A stretch of DNA of 37,731 nt from Bradymonadaceae bacterium. GTDB lineage: Bacteria > Myxococcota_A > Bradymonadia > Bradymonadales > Bradymonadaceae. Both the position numbers and the translations under genes were made by a program. Under the pieces are notes generated by a model. The model was not told the origin of the DNA and ran no database searches. It saw only the letters and a program-made list of their open reading frames with translations. Positions 18,851 to 28,325 of the stretch are shown here, piece by piece; positions within the stretch are counted from its first letter, which is position 1; each line of letters begins with the position of its first letter. The DNA lies in contig JAQCND010000373.1 of the NCBI GenBank assembly GCA_028274765.1, positions 1-37,731 of the forward strand. Reading direction: 5' to 3'.

Positions 18851-19630
18851 ATGACCCCACAGTCCCCGTTACAGACGCGAACGCGAGGATCGCTGGACCT
18901 CTCCGATCTCCCCAACTGTTCGTCCCGGGAGCGTACCGAGGCTCGTCAGCTCCACCACCGGCTCGAAGACGAGATCGGATGTGTCGACCTCATCGTCACG
19001 GACAATCGACGCCGGATGCTGACGACCCGCTCGCGAGACGAGCGTCGCGAAATTCGACTGCACCACATGTTCCTCGGATGCTCGGAGGAGGTTGTCGAGG
19101 CCATCGCCGAACTGGCTATCGGCGACGAATCCCGCCGCGAGGTCATCGAGCGATACGTGCGCGAGAACCGCAACGCCATTCGGTTTCAGCCCTCCGAAGA
19201 CGAACTCCAGTGGGAGGGCGAACACTTCGATCTCCGCACCGTTCTCCGGGCCGTCCTCGACTTTACCCACGACACGATCGAGGACGTCGACGACACCCTC
19301 GACGACATCTCCATCACATGGGGGCGCGACGGTCGGGGGACCAAAAGCATTCGGTTCGGGAGCTATGATTTCGATCAGAAGCTCATCCGAGTCCATCCCG
19401 CTCTCGACCAGCAGTGGGTTCCCCGATATTTCGTTGAATTCATCGTCTACCACGAGCTTCTCCACGCCATCTGCCCCCCGGCCGAGCCCGACGAGGACGT
19501 CACCGACGACGATGGCAGGCGTCACGTCCATACGGCCGAATTTCTCGAATACGAGCGCGCTTTTCCACGATATGAAGAGGCGATGGCCTGGGAGTCCGAG
19601 CATCTGGAACGGATCCTGAATCGAGACTGA
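18851..19630 (+). CDS. SprT-like putative zinc metalloprotease-fold protein
   Basis: VEFIVYHELLHAICPP (HExxH) followed by VHTAEFLEYERAFPRYEEAMAWE; 39 bp after valS. Confidence 0.6.
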   Translation: MTPQSPLQTRTRGSLDLSDLPNCSSRERTEARQLHHRLEDEIGCVDLIVTDNRRRMLTTRSRDERREIRLHHMFLGCSEEVVEAIAELAIGDESRREVIERYVRENRNAIRFQPSEDELQWEGEHFDLRTVLRAVLDFTHDTIEDVDDTLDDISITWGRDGRGTKSIRFGSYDFDQKLIRVHPALDQQWVPRYFVEFIVYHELLHAICPPAEPDEDVTDDDGRRHVHTAEFLEYERAFPRYEEAMAWESEHLERILNRD

Positions 19631-19640
19631 GGAGACGGCG

Positions 19641-21461
19641 ATGCAGTTTGGAGAGGTGACCTGGCGTCCGATCGCCGTCGTCGCCACGAGCATACTCGGA
19701 TGGGGACTTCTGGCCTCGGCCAGCGGGGCCTGCGACCGCGGCAGCTCCCGATCTCAGGAGGCATCCCCACGCGAAGCCGAGCCAGGCTCGTCCCAATCGG
19801 CGACATCCCAAGCGTCATCCGACTCGAGCGATGCGTCGAGCGCCTCCTCACAGGGCTCGCTCGAGGGATTGCCCGGCGATCGCGAACCCGGTAGTCGCCA
19901 ACCCGAACTGGTCGGCCCCGATGCCCCCGCGCTCTTCTTTACGGCCGGGCTCAAGGGATATCTGGAACCGTGTGGCTGTTCGGCCGACGTCCTCCTGGGC
20001 GGCGCCGAGCGCGTCGTGGGCTACGTCCAGGCGGCTCGCCAGCTCGCCCCGAACGACGCCATGATCGACGCCGGAGATACGTTTTTCCGCCACGAGACGG
20101 TCGAAGACCATCGCCTCCCCCAGTCCAAGGCTCAGACGAAGGTCACGGCCTCGATGCTGGATGCCCTCGGCGTGCGGGTGACCGTCCCCGGCGAACGAGA
20201 CTTCGCCCTCGGCGCCGACTGGTATCGCCAACGACTCGACGAGGCCGGCGTCGAGCCCATCGCCTCGAACCTGACCATCCAGGGCGAGTCCCTGCCCGAC
20301 TACGAGACGATCGAACTCGGCGACTGGACGGTTGGCGTCGTCGGCGCCGTGCAACCGGACCTCTACGATGAGGTCGACGCGGTCGAGACCTCTCCGCCCG
20401 GCCCGGCCCTCGACGAGGCGCTCGCGTCGATGCCCGACGACGTCGATGCGACGGTGCTGCTGTTGCACGGCGAACTCGCCGAAGCCAAGGAGCGACTCGA
20501 GGCCCACGCCCCCATCGACTTCGCCGTGATCGGACACGGGCCCCGCGAGACCGATCAGGTCGATCGAGCGGGCAACGGCTACACGCTCGAAGCCTTCGAC
20601 CAGGGTCGATACGTCGGTGTGCTGAAGTTTTACGAGCAATCGGGCCAACGCCCCTTTGAAAACGCACAGACGGGGAGCGAATCCGAGCTCGAGAAAATCA
20701 ACAACCAGATCGACCACGTCCGCAAGAGTATCGACGACCTGACGCCCACGCCGCCCGATCAGCAACCGCCCATTCTCGATCGTCTCCGGGAGCGCCTAGA
20801 CAAGCTCGAAACGCGACGGGAACAGATCAAACACGCCGATCTCGAGATCCCCGAGGGCCGTCGAAGTTTCCACTATCGCCCGGTGGCGATGAAGCCGGGC
20901 TATCCCATCGACCGCAACATCCAGAAGAAACGCAACGCGTTCAACGCCAAACTCGAGAAGCTCAATCGACGGACCGACCGCGAGATCCCCGCCGTCGAGG
21001 AGGGGCAGGCGACCTATGTCGGCACGAACCAGTGTGCTGACTGCCATCAGGCGGCTCACAAATTCTGGAAGGGGACGCACCACAGCGGCGCCGTGGATAC
21101 CCTCAAGGAGCGCAACAAACTCTACGACCAGCAGTGCGTGGGATGTCACGTCGTCGGCTACGACAAACCCGGCGGAAGCGTCCTGGGCAAACTCAAATAC
21201 GACGCCGAGGTCAATGGCGCGACGATCACCAAGGATCTCCGCAACGTCGGGTGCGAGTCGTGCCACGGTCCGGGCTCGAAACACACGGTGGCACCGGTAG
21301 GGTCCGACGGTGAACCCCAGCACATCGAGGACGGTGCCGGGAAGGACGTCTGCATGCAGTGTCACGTTCCCGAACACTCTCCGAGCTTCGAATACGACAA
21401 GTACGTCCGTCAGGTCACCGGAGAGGGCCATCCCCTGTCGGCGGACGAAAACGGAGAATAA
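19641..21461 (+). CDS. Putative lipoprotein with UshA-like N-terminal region fused to a tetraheme cytochrome c554-type C-terminal domain
   Basis: Signal/lipobox-like ASASGAC; ALFFTAGLKGYLEPCGCSADVLLGGAERVVGY, IDAGDTFF; four CxxCH motifs CADCH, CVGCH, CESCH, CMQCH. Confidence 0.8.
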   Translation: MQFGEVTWRPIAVVATSILGWGLLASASGACDRGSSRSQEASPREAEPGSSQSATSQASSDSSDASSASSQGSLEGLPGDREPGSRQPELVGPDAPALFFTAGLKGYLEPCGCSADVLLGGAERVVGYVQAARQLAPNDAMIDAGDTFFRHETVEDHRLPQSKAQTKVTASMLDALGVRVTVPGERDFALGADWYRQRLDEAGVEPIASNLTIQGESLPDYETIELGDWTVGVVGAVQPDLYDEVDAVETSPPGPALDEALASMPDDVDATVLLLHGELAEAKERLEAHAPIDFAVIGHGPRETDQVDRAGNGYTLEAFDQGRYVGVLKFYEQSGQRPFENAQTGSESELEKINNQIDHVRKSIDDLTPTPPDQQPPILDRLRERLDKLETRREQIKHADLEIPEGRRSFHYRPVAMKPGYPIDRNIQKKRNAFNAKLEKLNRRTDREIPAVEEGQATYVGTNQCADCHQAAHKFWKGTHHSGAVDTLKERNKLYDQQCVGCHVVGYDKPGGSVLGKLKYDAEVNGATITKDLRNVGCESCHGPGSKHTVAPVGSDGEPQHIEDGAGKDVCMQCHVPEHSPSFEYDKYVRQVTGEGHPLSADENGE

Positions 21462-21481
21462 CGCGAGTCCAATCCGCGAGG

Positions 21482-21510
21482 AGGCCGACCACGAGGCTCT
21501 TTTGGTCGGC
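21482..21510 (+). terminator. Stem-loop just downstream of the cytochrome fusion gene (no U-tract)
   Basis: Perfect 9-bp arms ggccgacca (21482-21490) / tggtcggcc (21502-21510). Confidence 0.45.
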
Positions 21511-21730
21511 CCATCCGGGCAGCGAGCGGCTCGGGAACGACGAGCGGATGAGCAGGGGGAGACCCCATGAACAGGGTGGCACGACGCCCCACTCTCGAGG
21601 CCGTCGGCGGGATGGATGTATTTACACCCGTCCTCGAATGTGGGATTCTCGCCGTCACCCTGGAGGCAGTTTATATGAATCACGGGCTCTAGCTCGACTC
21701 AACTTCGAGCGGGGCGGGTTTCATTCAGTT

Positions 21731-23431
21731 ATGTTCAAGCGATTTTTGGAATTCTTGAAGGGCGATTCGGATCGGGAACATGTCGAGGGAAGTTATCTGA
21801 GCCATTTACTGGATCAGGTCGAGCCTTCGGTCGTCGAAGCGCTCAAATCTTGTCCGCAACACGATCCACTCCTGTTGGTGGCGATCGAGATCCTCCGCAC
21901 CACAGACGAAGAGCGCTGGCCCGAACAGGAGATTCGCCATCCCCTCGTCGATGCCGAAAGCCCGGGCCACGATCCTCCTCCGCCCCCCAATGGGGATGCG
22001 GATTCCCCCTCGACCCTCGACATCACCGAGGATGTCGAGCGGGTGCGCGAGAATCTCGTCGACGACCTCGTCGATACAGAGGAAGCCTCCCGAGGCGAAG
22101 AAGAGACTCGGGATCCGAACGAGCCCCGCGAAGACGACGATCCCTCGTCGAACGATCTCGACGCTCAGGACACAGACGAACCGTCGCGTGACGAGTCGCC
22201 AGAGCCCCCGGAAGCCCCCGATTCGCCGCCCCCACCCCCTGACGGCTCCCCCAGTGCCGACGAACTCGCCGACCAGCCCGTCGACGAACCCGGCTACGAG
22301 GTTACCTCCACCGTCGAGGTCGACTCTCCGCATCGCCAGAATCACGAAGTGAGCCCCTCCCAGGACGGCCTCCCTCGGCTCGACTCCGAGCCCGTGTTAC
22401 AGGCGGGACGCGTCTTTCTGGGCGTGCTCATCGAAAACGACCGTCTGCCCGTCGACATGCAGATGGAGCTCGAGGATATCGAACGGGCGCGAGATCTACT
22501 GCTGGGGTATTTTCTCGGATCGGACGAGGTCGGCCAGCAAGCTCAGGCCATGCTCGAGACGGTCGAAGACAAATTCTCCGAGGGCCTCTACAGCCAGGCA
22601 GAGATCCTCCTCGAATTGTTCGAGTCCGATCGCTCGACTCGGATCGAAAACGATCGCAATCTCTTTTACGACGAGATGATCCTGCGATTCGGGGAACATC
22701 GCCGCCACGGGATGCAGACGGGCGAATCCTCCGAATTGCAGTCGCGCATCGAGAGCGCTCGGACCGACGACGAGGCCGAAGACGAATTGTTCGACTGGCT
22801 CGCCGAGTCGTCTTTTCTCTCCTTCAATATGCTCGCCCGCGATCTCGACGAACTCGAACGATGGGAAGACGTCGCCGCCCACTCCTCGCGAGGTGGCGTG
22901 GTCGAGGACTTCACCAGTGTGATTCCCCCGGAGCGCTGGCGACTGCCGAGCGAATTTTCGCGTTCCCTGCTGGAGTTGGCTGACGACTACATCTCCCCCG
23001 AACAGGTCGAAGTCTACATCCTCGATCACGTCAAGACGTGCTACTTCGTCCTCCGAGCCATGGGGGATACGGGACTCGAATCCTATCTGGACGTCTTCTT
23101 CGACTGGTTCGACGAGGCCTTCGGCGTCGATGGCGTAGCGCTGATGCCCGATCTCTACCAGGAGATGACGTCCAACGAGCGGCTCATTGGAGACGTCTTC
23201 GGCGAGCTTTATGCCGAGCACCTCGCCGAGGACGCCGAAGCCATCCGACGCCAGTGGACCCGACGGGACGTCGAGTCGGGCATCGCTCACTTCTATGAGA
23301 CCCTCGAGTCGGCTCCCCTCGACCAGCTCCGCCCCGGGCACTACAACCTCGGTCACTTCATCCTCGACGATCTCTTCGGACTCGAGTACCCCACGTCTCG
23401 ATTTGCCTTCAACATGCACCGACTGAGCTGA
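21731..23431 (+). CDS. Hypothetical acidic protein with long low-complexity linker
   Basis: Start MFKRFLEFLKGDSD; D/E/P/S-rich stretch (approx. residues 75-210), then predicted helical C-terminal region; no recognised motif. Confidence 0.65.
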   Translation: MFKRFLEFLKGDSDREHVEGSYLSHLLDQVEPSVVEALKSCPQHDPLLLVAIEILRTTDEERWPEQEIRHPLVDAESPGHDPPPPPNGDADSPSTLDITEDVERVRENLVDDLVDTEEASRGEEETRDPNEPREDDDPSSNDLDAQDTDEPSRDESPEPPEAPDSPPPPPDGSPSADELADQPVDEPGYEVTSTVEVDSPHRQNHEVSPSQDGLPRLDSEPVLQAGRVFLGVLIENDRLPVDMQMELEDIERARDLLLGYFLGSDEVGQQAQAMLETVEDKFSEGLYSQAEILLELFESDRSTRIENDRNLFYDEMILRFGEHRRHGMQTGESSELQSRIESARTDDEAEDELFDWLAESSFLSFNMLARDLDELERWEDVAAHSSRGGVVEDFTSVIPPERWRLPSEFSRSLLELADDYISPEQVEVYILDHVKTCYFVLRAMGDTGLESYLDVFFDWFDEAFGVDGVALMPDLYQEMTSNERLIGDVFGELYAEHLAEDAEAIRRQWTRRDVESGIAHFYETLESAPLDQLRPGHYNLGHFILDDLFGLEYPTSRFAFNMHRLS

Positions 23432-23440
23432 CGCTTCCCG

Positions 23441-24841
23441 TCATGCATCAGCTTCGGGCTGACGTCCCACGTCCTGGAGGTCGTAATCCTTGATCTTGTA
23501 GAGCAGGGCGCGGTGGCTGATCTCGAGGAGTTCGGCGGCGTGCGTCCGATTCCCCTCGGTCTTTTCGAGCGCCCGCCGGATCAGTACTTCTTCGAGCGCC
23601 TTCGTCATCTTTTTGATGGACAGTTCGTCGCTCTGGAAGATCGCGTGGAGATCGTCGTCGCTCTCGAGAATGCGATCGGGCAGAGCCCCTCGATCGATCT
23701 CATCACCGTCGGCGAGCACAACGCCGCGCTCGATGCAGTTCTGAACCTCTCGGACGTTGCCCGGCCACGAGTACTCCATCATCACCTTCATGGCCTCCGA
23801 GCCGACGCCCTCGATGTCGGTACCGAGCCGAGCGTTTTGCTGTTCGATGAAGTGTTCGACCAGGAGGGGAATGTCCTCGCGACGCTCGCGAAGCGGCGGG
23901 AGGTGGACGTGAATGACGTTGAGCCGATAGAAGAGATCTTCGCGGAAATGGCCCTCCTCGACCTCCTCCTCGAGATCGCGGAGGCTGGCGGCAATGACGC
24001 GCACGTCGATGGACGTACTCTCGGTAGACCCGACGCGCCGCACTTCGTTTTCCTGAAGGACGCGGAGCAATTTGACCTGGAGATTGACGGGGATCTCCGT
24101 GATTTCGTCGAGAAAGATCGTTCCGCCATCAGCCTCCTCGAACAGCCCTTTTTTGTCGGCCGAGGCATCCGTAAACGCCCCCTCGACGTGCCCGAAGAGT
24201 TCGCTCTCGAGTAGATTTTCGGGAATGGCGCCACAGTTGACGGGCACCCAGGGCCCTTCACTTCGAGGGGAGAGCTCGTGGGTGGCGCGTGCAATCAGCT
24301 CTTTGCCCGTCCCCGATTCCCCCGTGACCAGAAGCGTGGATTTGTAGTTGGCGATCTGGCGGATCGTGTCGAAGACTTCCTGGATGGCCTCGCTTTCGCC
24401 GACAATATGGGGGAAAGGATCGTCATCCTCGTCCTCGAGCTGTTCGTTGAGGGCTTCGTTTTCCTGCTGAAGCTGCAGCCGCTCTTCGGCCTTGGTGAGT
24501 GTCAGGAGGATCTCCTCCTTGTTGAAGGGCTTGTCGATGTAGTCGTAAGCCCCGCGTTTGATCGCTTCGACGGCCATTTCCCGGTCGCCGAAGGCACTCA
24601 TGACGATGACAGTCGTCTCGATCGAGCAGTCCCCGATCTCGTCCAGCAGTTCCATGCCGTCGATCCGGGGCATGCGAACGTCACAGAGCGCGAGCTCGTA
24701 ATCGTCGGCCATTAGCTCCTGAAGAGCCGCTTCCCCGTCCTCGACGGTCTCCACCTCGTAGCCCTCTTTGCCGAGAAGCATGCTCAGCATGTGACGGATC
24801 TCTTCTTCGTCATCGACGACGAGGACCTTCAGGGGTTCCAT
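23441..24841 (-). CDS. Sigma-54-dependent NtrC/PilR-family response regulator
   Basis: Receiver domain VLVVDDEEEIRHML...DVRMPRIDG...KP; AAA+ GESGTGKELIARA, GAFTDA, FLDEI; Fis HTH GNRTHAAELLEISHRALLYKIK; start at MEPLKV. Confidence 0.93.
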   Translation of the reverse strand: MEPLKVLVVDDEEEIRHMLSMLLGKEGYEVETVEDGEAALQELMADDYELALCDVRMPRIDGMELLDEIGDCSIETTVIVMSAFGDREMAVEAIKRGAYDYIDKPFNKEEILLTLTKAEERLQLQQENEALNEQLEDEDDDPFPHIVGESEAIQEVFDTIRQIANYKSTLLVTGESGTGKELIARATHELSPRSEGPWVPVNCGAIPENLLESELFGHVEGAFTDASADKKGLFEEADGGTIFLDEITEIPVNLQVKLLRVLQENEVRRVGSTESTSIDVRVIAASLRDLEEEVEEGHFREDLFYRLNVIHVHLPPLRERREDIPLLVEHFIEQQNARLGTDIEGVGSEAMKVMMEYSWPGNVREVQNCIERGVVLADGDEIDRGALPDRILESDDDLHAIFQSDELSIKKMTKALEEVLIRRALEKTEGNRTHAAELLEISHRALLYKIKDYDLQDVGRQPEADA

Positions 24842-25081
24842 GAAACGACTCCTCGTAGGCGTTGCAGGATGCACTGGGCGTCACGGTACCGCGAGAGATG
24901 TCCTCCTCCCCTCCCCCTCCGGTGTACGCCCGTGGGGGGGCATCCCCTCGGTGGAGAGACAGCGATGCGTTCGGAGCAAGAGGACGACGCTCATTGTTCA
25001 AGACGCCCCGATATTCGTCAACGATACGAGATCGACCCGAACCACAGCCGGCTCGGAGCTCGTGCCCGTCGACTCGAGGAG

Positions 25082-26566
25082 CTATGAGGCCGGAGGCAGT
25101 CGAAGCTCGAAGGTCGTGCCCTCGCCGATCTCGCTGTCGACCGAGATGGTCCCGTCGAACCGATGGATGATACGATGCGAGATCGCCAGGCCCAGTCCCG
25201 TGCCCTCGCCCGGATCTTTGGTCGTAAAGAAGGGCTCGAAGATGCGCGATTGATCTTCGTCGGACATCCCGGGCCCATTGTCGCTCACCCGTATCCAGAT
25301 GGCCTCCTCCTCGTCGTCAAGGCCGGCCCCGATCTCGATATGTCCCTCGCCGTACTCGTGATCGGCGTCGTTGTTGATGGCGTCGGCCGCATTGATCAAA
25401 AGGTTGACCAGCACCTGGACGAGCTGATTGACGTTCCCCTCGAGCCGGGGGAGATCGTCGGGAATGTCGGTCGCGATGGTCATGCGGCGCATGCGCGGCT
25501 GAGGCTCGAGAAGCTCCAGGGCCTCATCGACACACGACGCCAGCGAGACCGGTTCGATGGGAGCATCGGATGTGTCCCGGCTATAATCGAGTAAATGGTG
25601 AATGATCGCCTGGATGCGATCGACCTGGTCGCCGATGCGTTCGGCGAGGTCGCGATATTCGTCCTCGTCGAACTCCATGTCGACCATCATGTCGGTGTAC
25701 CCGGAGATCGACGAGAGCGGATTACCGATCTCGTGGGCGACCCCGGCAGCCAGTTGACCGACACTGGCGAGTTTTTCGGACCGGATCAGAGACTCCTGGG
25801 TCTGTTCCAGCTCGTGGTAGGCTCGATCGAGCTCCTCGAGTCGTTCCTCGAGTTCGCGTCGATTGTCGCGGAGTTCGTCGAGCATGCGATTGAAACTCCG
25901 CCCGACGTCACCGAACTCGTTGTCGGGGAGCACTTCGATGTGACTCGCCAGGTCGCCGCGCGCTGCACGTTCGGTTGCCGTTCCAATCGCCTGAACGGGT
26001 CGCAAGACGACGTAGGTCAAAAAGGCGTATCCGACGATGAGAATGAAGAGAGCATCGAGCCCGAGATAGATCAAAAGGAATGTTTGGGTGCGTTGAAGTC
26101 GATTGGGAGACCGTCCGAGTGGCTGGGCCACATAGGCCTCGGCGGTGCCGCGGCCGCGGTCGATCCGGGCACTTGCGACGACGAGTTGTCCCTCGTCGCT
26201 CTCGAGGACGTGATAGGTGTTCGAGGTGGATCCGATGGTTTCCATGAAGGATTCGGGGCGCACGCCGGGGATGTTCCCCGACCGGAGAGTCCGCCCGTCG
26301 ACGTTCAGATGGGCGAACTGGACGCGAGTGCGCTTGCGGAATGCACGGATGCGTTCGTCGGGACGATCTCCGACATCCATGTCGGCCAGATGCTCGGCGA
26401 GTTGCAGGGTCTGTCGGATTTCACTCCGTCGAATCTCCTGTTTGGCGAGATGGAGCACGATGAGCGCCACGAGGGCGACCGTGCCGATGACCAGCACGAG
26501 CAATCCGAGGAGCAGTTGCGTACGGAGTCCACCGGGGAGGTAACCAGATGCCGTATCCTCACTCAT
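25082..26566 (-). CDS. HAMP-containing sensor histidine kinase
   Basis: Two TM segments, HAMP RPVQAIGTATERAARGDLASHIE, H-box GVAHEIGNPLSSISGY, ATPase boxes NLLINAADAI, DNGPGM, GEGTGLGLAIS. Confidence 0.93.
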   Translation of the reverse strand: MSEDTASGYLPGGLRTQLLLGLLVLVIGTVALVALIVLHLAKQEIRRSEIRQTLQLAEHLADMDVGDRPDERIRAFRKRTRVQFAHLNVDGRTLRSGNIPGVRPESFMETIGSTSNTYHVLESDEGQLVVASARIDRGRGTAEAYVAQPLGRSPNRLQRTQTFLLIYLGLDALFILIVGYAFLTYVVLRPVQAIGTATERAARGDLASHIEVLPDNEFGDVGRSFNRMLDELRDNRRELEERLEELDRAYHELEQTQESLIRSEKLASVGQLAAGVAHEIGNPLSSISGYTDMMVDMEFDEDEYRDLAERIGDQVDRIQAIIHHLLDYSRDTSDAPIEPVSLASCVDEALELLEPQPRMRRMTIATDIPDDLPRLEGNVNQLVQVLVNLLINAADAINNDADHEYGEGHIEIGAGLDDEEEAIWIRVSDNGPGMSDEDQSRIFEPFFTTKDPGEGTGLGLAISHRIIHRFDGTISVDSEIGEGTTFELRLPPAS

Positions 26567-27795
26567 GGGAGATGCCAGAGATCGTAGAGGTAACTCATCG
26601 AGAGCACGGACGGCAGATACGGTCCGAGAAAGAAGTGTTCGAGTGCCGCGAGAGCCAGAAACGGGCCGTAGGGGATGGCGAGTTTGTCCGTCGGTCTCGG
26701 GGCGGGCGGTTCCACAGAGGATAGTGGCTCACGCCTCGGGCCATGGGTCGGCGCATTGGAGGAGTCGTCCTCGGCGATGTCGGTCACATCGCTCATCGTG
26801 TCTGGCAGCACGTCTGATGCGTGAGAGGGGGGCTCGAGTGAGACTCGTCTCCATACACCACTCGGGCTAGCGGAGTCGTCCTGTTCGTCATCGGACGACG
26901 GATCGCACCCCTCGGAGGAGGGAGAGTTCGAGGAGGTCGATGCCGAGGATGGCTCAGAGGATGGCTCGCGCTCGGCCTCGTCGGCCGGGTCGTGTTGAAG
27001 TAGATCGGTGAGCGGCTGCGCCCACTGGCGTCCGGCGAGTTCGGCGAGCCCGGCTGCGATCGTCCCCTGAAGACTGGAGGCAAACAGCACGAAGATCAGC
27101 GCCGGCCATCCGAGCCAGGCGCCAATCATTGCCATCAGCGTGACGTCCCCGCCGCCGAGCCCGGCCACGCCCCGGGCCGCCAGGTAGAGATAGAAGATCG
27201 TGATTACCAGAAGCCCCCCGACGAGCCATCCGAGGATACTCTCCCAGGGCGTCACGGGAGGCCAGAGTTCGGCCACGACCCCGAGATACTGATCCCCGAA
27301 GGTGAGTCTGAACGCCCAGGGGGTGGCGAGCCCGAGCACCATCCCCGGCACCGTCAACACGTGAGGAATGATGTAGTGTTCGAGATCGACGAAGGTGATC
27401 GCGACGAGAAGGGCGATAAACGCAAAGTAGAGGACGAAGGGAACGGCGACGGCCGCCACGGGGAAGGGCTCGAGCGGCGACGTTCGGGCAAAAACGGGAT
27501 GGGCGACGCGATACCATAGCAGGAGGGCGAGCCCCCCCGTGAGCGCCTCGACGGCCGTGTATCGGATCGAAATGGAGTGGCCACAGTATCGACATTGCCC
27601 GCCGAGAACGAACCAGGAGACGATGGGGATGTTGTCGTACCATCGAATCTCGTGCTCACAGGCGGGACACCGGCTGGGCGGCGAGACGATCGAATCGCCG
27701 ACCGGCACGCGGTGGATGACCACGTTGAGAAAACTTCCAACGACGGCCCCGAAGGCGAAGGCAAAGGCAGCAAACGTCCAGAACTGGGTCATCAT
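26563..27795 (-). CDS. Type IV prepilin peptidase (A24 family) with a long Ser/Pro/acidic insertion
   Basis: VVGSFLNVVIHRVP, two CxxC pairs (CPAC, CRYC), FVDLEHYIIP and GLGGGDVTLMAMIG catalytic Asp motifs, late IPYGPFLALAALEHF; 4-nt overlap with the histidine kinase gene. Confidence 0.9.
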   Translation of the reverse strand: MMTQFWTFAAFAFAFGAVVGSFLNVVIHRVPVGDSIVSPPSRCPACEHEIRWYDNIPIVSWFVLGGQCRYCGHSISIRYTAVEALTGGLALLLWYRVAHPVFARTSPLEPFPVAAVAVPFVLYFAFIALLVAITFVDLEHYIIPHVLTVPGMVLGLATPWAFRLTFGDQYLGVVAELWPPVTPWESILGWLVGGLLVITIFYLYLAARGVAGLGGGDVTLMAMIGAWLGWPALIFVLFASSLQGTIAAGLAELAGRQWAQPLTDLLQHDPADEAEREPSSEPSSASTSSNSPSSEGCDPSSDDEQDDSASPSGVWRRVSLEPPSHASDVLPDTMSDVTDIAEDDSSNAPTHGPRREPLSSVEPPAPRPTDKLAIPYGPFLALAALEHFFLGPYLPSVLSMSYLYDLWHLP

Positions 27796-28325
27796 GGGGC
27801 GACACGGGGGCAATCGGGGGAGATCGCTTCAGCCTCGGTCACGGGCGCTCCTCGTCGCATGCGCCGCGACATAGCCTATACGCCTCGAGCCGAAGTTTCC
27901 AGATATCGGAGGCGCCTCGGAGGATGGTCCTCGGGGGCGACGACAGAGGAAGGGGGGCTCGTGGACGATGATCCGAACGCGGGTCGCTGATTGAAACCGG
28001 CGGGTGACAATCACACCGGCATCTCCGTGCCGATCGGGGGCGCCCCAGATCCGCGGGACGCGGTCTCGGAGTGCCGGCGTACACGGCGTTCGGGGGGCTC
28101 TTCACCCTCGTGTCGCATGGTATCTCACGGCCTCCGGGGGGACTTGTGCCGATCGCACGTTCATGAACATTTGAAATGCACGAGCGATCGCGTCATGCTT
28201 TATGTTTGGTGCGACGTCTTCGTGCCCTGCCGTCGACTCGGTCGCCTCGAGATGGAGAGAAAACGTCTCGACAGACCGCGGTGGATTCAAGTCATTTGGA
28301 ACAACAACTAGCGAGGTTGCTGAAC

